Below are positions 5,501-12,608 of a stretch of DNA of 15,804 nucleotides, in pieces. This DNA is from a bacterium. Its GTDB lineage: Bacteria > Dependentiae > Babeliae > Babeliales > UASB340. The notes beneath the pieces are model-generated. The model did no database searches, was not told the DNA's origin, and saw only the letters and a program-made list of their open reading frames with translations. Both the position numbers and the translations under genes were made by a program. Each line of letters opens with the position of its first letter. Position 1 is the stretch's first letter. The stretch lies in the NCBI GenBank assembly GCA_030630075.1, contig DAOVNS010000025.1, positions 1 through 15,804 of the forward strand. Reading direction: 5' to 3'.

Positions 5501-6997
5501 TTAGTAATTAAAGCTCAAAGTTCCCAACACTGTTGTTGTTTTATAAACTCGAACACCACTAATATGTGCTTGGAAACCCAATCCCAGCTCTAGACCGTTT
5601 GTTACTTTGTAATTTATTCCACCTTGAACCAAATTGTTTTTCCATGCAGAATTTTCTTCTAGTGTTTTTGTATAAAAAAGAGCATTTTTATCGTCGGTAT
5701 CTTTCATGGTGAATTTGTCTTTTAAATGTTCTGAATGAATGTAATCAAAGTAAAAAGAAAAATTAGTAGAAAAAAACGATGCTTTCATTGATGCATTGGC
5801 GTACCAAATTTCTCCAGGTTGTCTTTTAACTTTTGCGAGCCAAGGGAAAACTCCTTGTTGGTATTGGCTGTTTGGTATTCGATAATCAGAATATTCTTTT
5901 GATCCATAAAAAATACCACCGAGTCCAAAACAGAGTTGCATCATTCCAGGAAAATCTACATTGATAGTTCCATTTACTGTAAATGCTGCAAAACCATCGT
6001 TTCCGGTTGGAACAGAAAATGCTTCGCGTTGATCTTTTTTAGTTCCGGATGGAAACCATCCTCCCAGAGAGACGTGAGGAATTAATGTTGCAATAAGATC
6101 ATCATTGTCATCTTTTAGGTCAAAAGGAAGATTTACATAAAATTCAACATTCGTATCTTCCATTGTTGTTTCTTTTTGCTCTTGTATATTTAATTGAAGT
6201 TCATTTAAAATATTTTCTCTACTTTCTTCATCCATAAGATATTCTTTGATGTTGTCATTTGCTGTTGTCCCGCTAACAGTTTGGTCCGTAAAATGTGGAA
6301 ATTGTCTGTAATGAACAAGTCCACTTTTTATTTTGAGGCCTATTTTGTTTTCATAAGTTACATGAATTTGACCTCGGAGTCCCATTTTTTCATAATCTGT
6401 TTTTATAGAAAAAATACCTGTTGTTAAATCATTAGCATCAAATTCTTTTGGATCAGTATAGTCTTTAGAGATATCCTTTCCTTTTTTGAGATTTGGAATT
6501 GGGATGTTTCGGTCTGTCCAATATACAACAGGATTTGCTGATTCTTCTATTTGTCCGTCTAAGATTCTATGGATCCGACTGAAATATTGATAATTGGTGT
6601 TGCTTTCTACTAATGCCTTTGTATCTGGCTTTCCATTTGGATCGGGAAAAAACTTTAATGTTTTTCCACTGGGTATAAATTTTGAGTAATCTCGTGCATC
6701 TGCGGTGTTGTTGTTAAACAATATTGGCAACATTTTCCACCCACCATACATATCGCCTTCGGGAACTTTTTTACCACCTTTATCTCTTGCGCCAGATGAA
6801 TGCAAATAAAATGGTGTTAAGTTTAAACTTAATCCAGCACCAGTTTTTTTGGTATAAAACTTATCGGTTCCAAATATTGTAAACATGACTTCTGGATCGT
6901 AAGGATTATTTTGAGGAATTGATAAAATTAATGAAAACGAAAAACTTAAAAATAAAGTTATTTGATAAATCGTTTTGGAAAGAAAAGAACGCTTCAT
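5501..6997 (-). CDS. Exported beta-barrel-like outer-membrane protein, unknown role
   Basis: I do not recognise a named family. The N-terminus is a Sec signal peptide: basic start MKRSFLSK, a hydrophobic run (about 11-26), cleavage near SLILS|IP. The remaining ~470 residues alternate polar and aromatic residues in strand-like stretches, many near the end (LGLGGIFYGSK, YANASMKASFFS, FYFDYIHSEH, LVQGGINYKV, LELGLGFQAHI), and the last residues are TLSFNY with a terminal aromatic, as in BAM-inserted barrels. A loop-like Asp/Gly/Pro-rich region (about 70-190) may be exposed. It has its own promoter (7077-7106) and an AAGGA ribosome site. It could be a porin or adhesin. The export call is firm, the barrel likely, the function unknown. 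Confidence 0.75.
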   Translation of the reverse strand: MKRSFLSKTIYQITLFLSFSFSLILSIPQNNPYDPEVMFTIFGTDKFYTKKTGAGLSLNLTPFYLHSSGARDKGGKKVPEGDMYGGWKMLPILFNNNTADARDYSKFIPSGKTLKFFPDPNGKPDTKALVESNTNYQYFSRIHRILDGQIEESANPVVYWTDRNIPIPNLKKGKDISKDYTDPKEFDANDLTTGIFSIKTDYEKMGLRGQIHVTYENKIGLKIKSGLVHYRQFPHFTDQTVSGTTANDNIKEYLMDEESRENILNELQLNIQEQKETTMEDTNVEFYVNLPFDLKDDNDDLIATLIPHVSLGGWFPSGTKKDQREAFSVPTGNDGFAAFTVNGTINVDFPGMMQLCFGLGGIFYGSKEYSDYRIPNSQYQQGVFPWLAKVKRQPGEIWYANASMKASFFSTNFSFYFDYIHSEHLKDKFTMKDTDDKNALFYTKTLEENSAWKNNLVQGGINYKVTNGLELGLGFQAHISGVRVYKTTTVLGTLSFNY

Positions 6998-7028
6998 CTA
7001 CTTTCCTTCTTTAAAAATTTTTTAAAGT

Positions 7029-7099
7029 TTAGATTGCAACGCAATTAAATTGCAAAGCAATAAATATACATTGTTGTGTATATCACTTTTGCAATCTAA
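7029..7099. promoter_or_regulatory. Nested inverted repeats around the beta-barrel gene promoter
   Basis: The outer arms TTAGATTGCAA (7029-7039) and TTGCAATCTAA (7089-7099) are perfect 11-bp inverted repeats. Between them lie GCAATT-A-AATTGC (7041-7053) and ATATACA-TTGTTG-TGTATAT (7064-7083). One outer arm falls in the -35/-10 spacer, the 7064-7083 repeat covers the -10, and the other arm lies in the 5' leader. This fits operators for a DNA-looping regulator. Alternatively, for transcripts from further upstream, it could fold as a three-way RNA junction. Confidence 0.5.
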
Positions 7100-7106
7100 G
7101 GGTCAA
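7077..7106 (-). promoter_or_regulatory. Promoter of the beta-barrel gene
   Basis: On the minus strand there is TTGACC (7101-7106), an 18-base spacer and TGATATACA, an extended -10 with hexamer TATACA at 7077-7082. Transcription would start about 70 bases before the gene. The -35 is a 5 of 6 match and the -10 only 4 of 6 but extended. Confidence 0.5.
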
Positions 7107-7126
7107 GAAGATAGATAAAACAAAAC

Positions 7127-7205
7127 CACGGCGCTTACGCACCGCGCTAAATACTTAGTGTCGCATCCTTACGGAAGCTTAATAGCTGTAGATTTTTGAA
7201 CATTT
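7127..7205 (-). repeat. REP-like structured repeat, copy C (diverged, covarying)
   Basis: On the minus strand it has the same plan as A and B: an AAATG/CAAAAATCTA flank (7184-7205), an identical first hairpin (7163-7178), a near-identical linker, and a second hairpin CGCGGUGC-GUAA-GCGCCGUG (7127-7146). Compared with A/B, four consecutive base pairs of that stem have both partners changed yet still pair, the central U-G is kept, and the loop stays GNRA. It starts 2 bases after the stop of the exported GNAT gene on the same strand. It is a lone copy without an inverted partner nearby. Confidence 0.8.
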
Positions 7206-7207
7206 TT

Positions 7208-8062
7208 TTATGAATTTACCGGAGTTTTATATAAAACCATGTTGCCATACCCTTGATGTCTTTTGTCATAAATCATTATTATTTTACCATTAGGATCAAC
7301 TTCTGGTTTGTATGCGCGTGAACGAATATGTCTAAGTCTAATAGCAGGTTCTTTTGTAGATGGAAATGTTTCAGCAATGCATTTAGCAAAAACTCTAACC
7401 ATTACGCGGCTGTCTGCATTTTCTTCAACTTGTCCATACAGTAATGACAAAAACTTTTTATTAACAAAATGTTCTTTGATTTCACTTATTGCATAATATA
7501 GTAATTCAGTATAAATACCGTGTCCTCGATGTTCAGGATGAGTATATGATGAGCCAAGATATATGTATAAACAAAAATTTGGTTCGGATTTACAGTTTCC
7601 TGCTTTGACCTGAAACAAATCTTGATTATTATATCTTAAAATATTGCAGAAGTTTTGAATTTCCATGAGAGTTGGGATTGATGAATTAAAATTAAGTATT
7701 GTTGGTGTTAAAAAGTTATAGCAACAATCTCCAATTATTAATTGTTCTGAAGTTAGACTTAGTTCTTCGGTTAATAGATTATTAATTTCATCATGATTTA
7801 CAATGTGCAGTTTTAAAAAACTGATTATTTCTTCGGTTGTTTCTTCGTATGCAACAAAAAGTCGTTTTTTTGCAATGTTATTTTTAATGATTTCTTTTTG
7901 AATGTTTTCAGGGAATAACAAAAGTTTTGAAGCATCGTTTTCAGTGAAAAGAGCGTGTAGTTTTATAATTTGATTTTCATCTTCAGTAACGGCAAGTCTG
8001 TATTTGATCTCTGCATTAAGAGAAGAACAAAATAAAAGTAAGATTATAATTAAATTTTTCAT
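7208..8062 (-). CDS. Exported GNAT-fold acetyltransferase-like protein
   Basis: Residues 1-17 are a clear Sec signal peptide (MKNLIIILLLFCSSLNA, cleavage before Glu18). The mature part contains a GNAT core: a strand (NFCLYIYLGSSYTHPEH), the acetyl-CoA pyrophosphate loop as RGHGI (179-183), then helix YTELLYYAISEIKEHF. The usual Gly/Ala after RGxGI is Tyr. Several cysteines (C113, C114, C139, C157, C164) could form disulfides outside the cytoplasm. It is 284 aa, large for a single GNAT, with a helical N-terminal part (about 30-110) not assigned to any domain. Its ATG overlaps the M20 stop (TAATG), placing it last in the yitT-M20 operon. Acetyl-CoA is absent from the periplasm, so it may act inside a host or have another ligand. 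Substrate unknown. Confidence 0.7.
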   Translation of the reverse strand: MKNLIIILLLFCSSLNAEIKYRLAVTEDENQIIKLHALFTENDASKLLLFPENIQKEIIKNNIAKKRLFVAYEETTEEIISFLKLHIVNHDEINNLLTEELSLTSEQLIIGDCCYNFLTPTILNFNSSIPTLMEIQNFCNILRYNNQDLFQVKAGNCKSEPNFCLYIYLGSSYTHPEHRGHGIYTELLYYAISEIKEHFVNKKFLSLLYGQVEENADSRVMVRVFAKCIAETFPSTKEPAIRLRHIRSRAYKPEVDPNGKIIMIYDKRHQGYGNMVLYKTPVNS

Positions 8063-9144
8063 TAGTTAACCTTTAAATATTTTTTATAAATAGTTTCTAA
8101 TTTTTGAAGACTACTTAAACTGACCCATTCATTTGCGCAATGAATATTGCCTCCAACCGGATTCATTAAAATGCACGGAATGTTTTTTTCTGTGAAAAAT
8201 CTTCCATCTGAAGCTGCTTGATATTTTATAGATTGAACTTTTTTGTTTATAACTGATTCACTTGCATTAACATATTTTTTCACATAAGGATTATTTTCGT
8301 CTATGCGGAAAGCCCTGCCGCAAGCTAGTATCTCAATTTCCAAAGATTGATCAAGACTTTTTATGAAATCAATTATTTTTTCCATGTTATCATTATAAAC
8401 ATGTCTTATGTCTATGTGCATGGATGCATCACTTGGAACTTTGTTTATAGAATCGCCGCCTTCAATTTTTGCAAGATTAAAAGAAGTTTTCCAGTCAGAG
8501 TTATTTTTTGGCATTGGAAACTGGGCGATAATTTTATTGTAAACATTTAGAAGTTTTACGATTGCATTTTCCCCGTTCCATACTTCTGAAGCATGGCAAC
8601 TAATACCCGGTGCTGTAATTTTAAGTTGCAAAACACCTTTTGCTTCAACAACCAAAGTGTAATCAAAGCCACCATCTGGAACAATTGCAACGTTACTCGA
8701 ATAGTTTTCATTATTGAGTAACTTATTAACACCGTCAAAACCACCTCGTTCTTCATCTGATGTTAAAAATAAAGACACTTTTTTATTTGAATTTTCCTGA
8801 GCCAGATTTTTCATAACTTGCATCATTACGGCTACTTGCCCCTTCATATCAGAAACTCCTCTGCCGTATAAGATGTCACCATCTTTTTTTATGCTGAAAA
8901 GAGATTCTGAGGCGGGGACAACGTCAATGTGTCCACAAAATACAATATCAGATGTTGTATTTTCGTGATTGGAAATTACAATTGACTTGGAATTGTTAAA
9001 TTCAAATTCCTTGATATGTAAGCCGGATGTTTGAAAATAATCTTTTATGTATTTTATGCATTTAGTAACTTCGTCGTTGTTTGGATGAACTGTCTTGAAA
9101 GAAACTAAATCGGATATTAAATCTGCAAGATTTTTTGTATTCAT
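8062..9144 (-). CDS. M20-family metallopeptidase (ArgE/DapE/CPG2-like)
   Basis: A two-zinc amidohydrolase removing an N-acyl group or cleaving a small peptide. All expected residues are present: H72 and D74 in CGHIDVVP, the bridging D99 in YGRGVSDMKG, the general base E131 with E132 in TSDEERGG, D157 in VPDGG, and the C-terminal H335 in GGNIHCANEW. The dimerisation (lid) domain spans about 165-280 and includes HASEVWNGENAI. At 360 aa it is full length. It has no signal peptide, so it is cytoplasmic. Sequence alone does not separate acetylornithine deacetylase, succinyl-DAP desuccinylase and dipeptidase; no arginine or lysine pathway genes surround it, and nearby permeases favour a peptide or amino-acid salvage role. 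It overlaps both operon neighbours by one base. Confidence 0.88.
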   Translation of the reverse strand: MNTKNLADLISDLVSFKTVHPNNDEVTKCIKYIKDYFQTSGLHIKEFEFNNSKSIVISNHENTTSDIVFCGHIDVVPASESLFSIKKDGDILYGRGVSDMKGQVAVMMQVMKNLAQENSNKKVSLFLTSDEERGGFDGVNKLLNNENYSSNVAIVPDGGFDYTLVVEAKGVLQLKITAPGISCHASEVWNGENAIVKLLNVYNKIIAQFPMPKNNSDWKTSFNLAKIEGGDSINKVPSDASMHIDIRHVYNDNMEKIIDFIKSLDQSLEIEILACGRAFRIDENNPYVKKYVNASESVINKKVQSIKYQAASDGRFFTEKNIPCILMNPVGGNIHCANEWVSLSSLQKLETIYKKYLKVN

Positions 9145-9764
9145 TATTTTTCTCCCAAATTATTTAAACATGACCTTTTTTTTGTAATTAAATTTAATGC
9201 ATCGATTGATTTGCCTGTTACTAACAACGATACGATTGCATAGATTGCTCCAGAAAATCCAAATGTAAGATTTGCTAAAAGTATTACTACCGCATTTAAT
9301 AATATAATTAAGTTAGATATTTTTATTTTTGTGTAATCGTGCAAAAGTTGCGCTACAAGTGTAAATCCTCCAACTGTACTTTTACTTTTAAATATCAAAC
9401 CTATTCCTATACCTGTTCCAATTCCACCAAGTATGGATGCAAGTAACAGGTTAATATCTGGGGTTGTGAAATTTTGAGTTAATAGAATAAATAATGGAAT
9501 ACTAAAAAAACCTATTATGGTTTTTGCGGCAAAGTTTGTGCCGTATTTTATTACACCAACAAAAAACAATGGGATGTTAATTCCCCATTGGATGTATGCA
9601 GTATTAATTCCTAAAAGTTTATAAAGTACGATTGATAATCCAGGAAGTCCGCCCGATGCGATTTTATTTGGACAAAGAAATAAATTAAAGCTCAGTGAAA
9701 TTATGATACATCCGAAAATTAACATTATATATTCTGTAATATTTGGCATGATTACATTTTTCAT
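9144..9764 (-). CDS. YitT family membrane protein lacking the C-terminal DUF2179 domain
   Basis: An integral inner-membrane protein with about five to six hydrophobic segments and the family's repeated half-motifs: CPNKIASGGLPGLSIVLYKLLG in the first half, and STVGGFTLVAQLLHDYTKI, then IYAIVSLLVTGKSID, in the second. Most YitT proteins are 280-290 aa with a cytoplasmic DUF2179 tail; this one is 206 aa and ends soon after the membrane part. The transport or other function of the family is not established. I chose ATG 9764 because AGGAA (9773-9777) is 8 bases away; an ATG at 9770 would be only 2 bases from it. It is the first gene of the yitT-M20-GNAT operon, with a TAATG overlap at its end. 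Confidence 0.8.
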   Translation of the reverse strand: MKNVIMPNITEYIMLIFGCIIISLSFNLFLCPNKIASGGLPGLSIVLYKLLGINTAYIQWGINIPLFFVGVIKYGTNFAAKTIIGFFSIPLFILLTQNFTTPDINLLLASILGGIGTGIGIGLIFKSKSTVGGFTLVAQLLHDYTKIKISNLIILLNAVVILLANLTFGFSGAIYAIVSLLVTGKSIDALNLITKKRSCLNNLGEK

Positions 9765-9822
9765 AATCATTGTTCCTAATTAAAAACATCTAAAATAAAT
9801 TTTAAATTAATATAGTTATTAG

Positions 9823-9844
9823 AATTATTTTAAGAAAAATAATT
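9823..9844. repeat. AT-only inverted repeat between permease and yitT operons
   Basis: AATTATTTT and AAAATAATT are perfectly inverted around AAGA. It lies in the 105-base gap between the stop of the second permease and the YitT gene. A weaker pair, GTGAAA/TTTCAC (9848-9853 and 9868-9873), overlaps the permease stop. Together they could end the permease transcript, but no G+C-rich stem with a T run is present. No convincing promoter for yitT was found in this gap, so read-through from the permeases is possible. Confidence 0.3.
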
Positions 9845-9869
9845 TACGTGAAAGAAAAAAAAGTAAGTT

Positions 9870-11072
9870 TCACCAAAGTGCAGATAATACTTTTAATCCT
9901 GAAATGTAGATCATAGAAACACCTGCGGCTAAGCCGAGTAGTGTTATAACGTTGTGTCCAGATTTCCATTCTTTTTTTACGAATAGAAGAGCGAATATTG
10001 AAAGAACAAATGTTGAAATAATAAGCATTGATGTTAGTGGAGGCAGTGCTTCTCCTTTTATAAGAAGAGAAGTTATTGCAATTGCAATTGTAGTAAGAAT
10101 AACAGAAGTTTTGTTGTTCCAAATTTTTTCATCTAAAGCATTGTGTATTAATTTTGATTTTGTTCTTTTAAGAACACTTGTAATTAGTGTGCTTAATGAC
10201 CAAATCATTGAGTGTAGCGTTCCGATGATTCCAAATACAGCTCCGAATAAAACTAGATTGGCTAAAATTTTTGCTTGAGGAAAGTAGGCTTTTAGTACAT
10301 GAAAAAGTGTTGTATTTAATCCACCTTCAAAATATTTATTTGGAATAGCAAAAAGAATTCCATAAAAAAAGAATAGATACAAAAATCCAACACCTAATAT
10401 TGCTAGAATAAAAGCGCGCGGAACATTTTTTTTGGGTTTTTCCAAAATTGCATACAATGAAATGATACTTTCAAATCCTCCAAAGGCAAAAACAATAGAT
10501 GGCACTGCATGAAATATAGAACCTGTTCCGTGAGGAACAAATGGTGTGACTAAGTTTATGTCAAAATTAAACCAACAATATAATGCGGCTGCTCCCAAGG
10601 GTAAAATGACACATGCGGCAATAAGGTATTGTACAATTGAAGATGTTTCAGCTCCTGCTATAACTAAAAGCATTAAAATAAAAATTATTAAAACACCTAA
10701 ATATTTTACAGGAACAAACGGAACAAATGTTGAACACCAAACACCAGCCTGTTGAGTTAAAAAACCCATAGCAGCAACAACTGCCAAAACATAAAATGCA
10801 GAAGCAATTATTCCAACTTTGTGTCCACCCCATTTGGAAGGATACAAATAATTCCAGCCTGCACCAGGGAAAAGTTCTGCAGCTCTGCCAAGAGAAAGTC
10901 CAATGCATAAAATTAAAAATATACTAAATATGCATGATATTATTCCTGCAGGACCAACTTCATCTGCAAGAATTGTAGGAAGCGCTGCTATTCCTATTCC
11001 TATCATTGCATTCATGCCAACTATGATTGCGGTTAGAAGACCGATTTTATTATGATTTTTTTGAGTACTCAT
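9870..11072 (-). CDS. APC-superfamily amino acid permease (second of a tandem pair)
   Basis: An inner-membrane amino-acid carrier of about 400 aa with roughly 12 hydrophobic segments. Family marks are MIGIGIAALP in TM1 (the unwound glycine motif that binds the substrate backbone), FAFGGFESIISL in TM6, and EKPKKNVPRAF in the following loop, matching the APC E-x-x-x-P-x-x-x-x-P-x-A pattern. I chose ATG 11072 (MSTQKNHNKIG) rather than an in-frame TTG at 11099, because the start then matches its paralogue and a ribosome site (AAGGAAT) precedes it. It lies 19 bases after the paralogue, so the two are probably co-transcribed. The substrate cannot be told; an antiporter or importer of host amino acids is plausible. 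Confidence 0.87.
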   Translation of the reverse strand: MSTQKNHNKIGLLTAIIVGMNAMIGIGIAALPTILADEVGPAGIISCIFSIFLILCIGLSLGRAAELFPGAGWNYLYPSKWGGHKVGIIASAFYVLAVVAAMGFLTQQAGVWCSTFVPFVPVKYLGVLIIFILMLLVIAGAETSSIVQYLIAACVILPLGAAALYCWFNFDINLVTPFVPHGTGSIFHAVPSIVFAFGGFESIISLYAILEKPKKNVPRAFILAILGVGFLYLFFFYGILFAIPNKYFEGGLNTTLFHVLKAYFPQAKILANLVLFGAVFGIIGTLHSMIWSLSTLITSVLKRTKSKLIHNALDEKIWNNKTSVILTTIAIAITSLLIKGEALPPLTSMLIISTFVLSIFALLFVKKEWKSGHNVITLLGLAAGVSMIYISGLKVLSALW

Positions 11073-11091
11073 GATTTTAATATTCCTTTTT

Positions 11092-12303
11092 TCATCCAAT
11101 TAAAGCTTGAATTATTTGATGTATAGAGAAGTAGACCATTAGTCCTCCTCCGATTAAACCTAATATTGTTATAATGTTGTGCCCGGATCGCCACTCTTTT
11201 CTTACAAATAAAAGTGATGATATCGAAAGTATATAGGAAATGGCGACAAGAAGAGATGTTAGGTAAATTAGGCTTTCAAGTTTAATTAATAAGGATGCCG
11301 AAAGGATTAATCCTGTTGTTACAAAGACAGAGATTTTTGGATTCCAGATCTTTTTTTCAATTAAATTATGGATGAAACTAGAATGGGTTCTTTTAAGTAA
11401 AGATGTTAAAAGTGTACTTATTGACCAGATCATTGCGTGTAATGTTCCGATAATTGCAAAAACGGCTCCTGTAAGAACAAGTTGGGATAATATTTTTGTA
11501 TGTGGAAAGAATCTTGAAAGTACTTGAGACAATGTTTCGTGCAAACCGCCTGCAAAAAATTTACTTGGTATTGCAAAAAGTATTCCGTAGAAAAATAAAA
11601 TATATATTATTCCTACCGTTAATATTGAAATACCAAAAGCTAGGGGCATGTTTTTTTTTGGATTTTTTACAACAGAATATAAAGAAATAATTGTTTCAAA
11701 ACCCAAAAGTGCAAATAAAACACTTGGTCCTGCTTTAAATACAGAATCAATTCCGTGTGGGAAAAATGGAAACACTAAGTTGTAGTCAAAATGAAACCAG
11801 CAAAATGCAGAAGTTAATATTAGAGGTACTATTACAAAAACAACAATTAATTTTTGTGCGATAGTAGAGGCTTGAGTTCCTGCAAGTACCAAAAACATTA
11901 AAATAAACATTATAAGTAAACCAAGAGGGCGCGGTGGGATAAATGGTATAAAATTGTTACACCATATTCCTACTTGATGTGATAAAAAACCAAGACCTAA
12001 AATAATTCCCGAAATATAACAAGATGCAGAAAATATTCCTAATTTATGTCCGCCCCATTTGGATGGATATAGATAGTTCCAACCTTGGCCTGGATATATT
12101 TCGGTACATCTTCCTAATGATAATCCAATGCATAAAACAAAAATTACACTAAAAATACAGGATAAAATTCCTGCAGGACCGGCTTGTGCTGATAAGGCTG
12201 TAGGTATTGCTACAAGCCCAGCTCCAATCATTGAGTTTATTCCTATGATTACTGCTGCTACAAGACCAATTTTATTATGATTTGTTGTTTCGTGTGTGCT
12301 CAT
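11092..12303 (-). CDS. APC-superfamily amino acid permease (first of a tandem pair)
   Basis: A paralogue of the downstream gene, 403 aa, and alike along its whole length (for example LYPSKWGGHK, FFYGILFAIP, GTLH-MIWS and KKIWN or EKIWN recur in both). It has about 12 hydrophobic segments, MIGAGLVAIP in TM1, ALLGFETIISLYSVVKNPKKNMP around TM6 and its loop. The start is ATG 12303 with AAGGA (12311-12315 region) about 7 bases upstream; an adjacent TTG at 12306 is less likely. It is the first gene after a divergent promoter region. The pair most likely arose by duplication and has since diverged, so the two may carry different amino acids. Confidence 0.87.
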   Translation of the reverse strand: MSTHETTNHNKIGLVAAVIIGINSMIGAGLVAIPTALSAQAGPAGILSCIFSVIFVLCIGLSLGRCTEIYPGQGWNYLYPSKWGGHKLGIFSASCYISGIILGLGFLSHQVGIWCNNFIPFIPPRPLGLLIMFILMFLVLAGTQASTIAQKLIVVFVIVPLILTSAFCWFHFDYNLVFPFFPHGIDSVFKAGPSVLFALLGFETIISLYSVVKNPKKNMPLAFGISILTVGIIYILFFYGILFAIPSKFFAGGLHETLSQVLSRFFPHTKILSQLVLTGAVFAIIGTLHAMIWSISTLLTSLLKRTHSSFIHNLIEKKIWNPKISVFVTTGLILSASLLIKLESLIYLTSLLVAISYILSISSLLFVRKEWRSGHNIITILGLIGGGLMVYFSIHQIIQALIG

Positions 12304-12404
12304 CAATTATTCCTTTCATTGATGGATTTTGTTTTAGTTGATTTTTTTCCGAGCATCTTGTTTTTTTAGATACCTAATAATGTTATTAATCATACTAATT
12401 TAAA

Positions 12405-12410
12405 ATTATA
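12405..12410 (-). promoter_or_regulatory. Likely -10 element for the permease pair
   Basis: A perfect TATAAT on the minus strand lies 102 bases before the first permease. The only -35-like sequence, TTGCGA at 12431-12436, is 20 bases away, which is long. The remaining bases between here and the gene (12304-12404) are AT-rich, with no gene or clear structure seen. Confidence 0.35.
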
Positions 12411-12473
12411 TTGTATATTCTGGGGCTTTTTCGCAAGCTTTTGAAAAATATTTTTTTTAAATAAATTTATTTA

Positions 12474-12504
12474 TTGACATTAATGGCTTAGGTAGTGATA
12501 TAAT
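12474..12504 (+). promoter_or_regulatory. Strong promoter of the Met/Pro/Glu-rich protein gene
   Basis: A consensus TTGACA (12474-12479) and an extended -10, TGATATAAT (hexamer 12499-12504), lie 19 bases apart. Transcription should start near 12511, giving a leader of about 98 bases. This is the closest match to sigma-70 consensus in the window, apart from the slightly long spacer, and implies high expression. It is divergent from the permease promoter. Confidence 0.75.
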
Positions 12505-12559
12505 AAAATTGCAGATAGAATAGTTTGGAGGTTCGGAGTCGGACGAAAAGCTAGGAAAA

Positions 12560-12586
12560 ATGCAAAAAACAGCAAAGAGGTTGTAG
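12560..12586 (+). CDS. Possible 8-codon leader peptide in the 5' leader
   Basis: ATG 12560 opens a frame of eight codons (MQKTAKRL) ending in TAG, preceded by CTAGGAAAA as a fair ribosome site and followed 22 bases later by the main gene. The leader (about 12511-12608) also has a weak GTTC/GGAC hairpin near 12531-12544. A tiny frame like this may be accidental. Confidence 0.2.
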   Translation: MQKTAKRL

Positions 12587-12608
12587 AAAAAGTAAAAAAA
12601 GGAGTGAG

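Noticed and set aside
12531..12547. tRNA-like T-arm (GGTTCGGAGTC) in the leader of the exported protein gene.
   Set aside because: No acceptor stem, anticodon arm or CCA context can be drawn around it.
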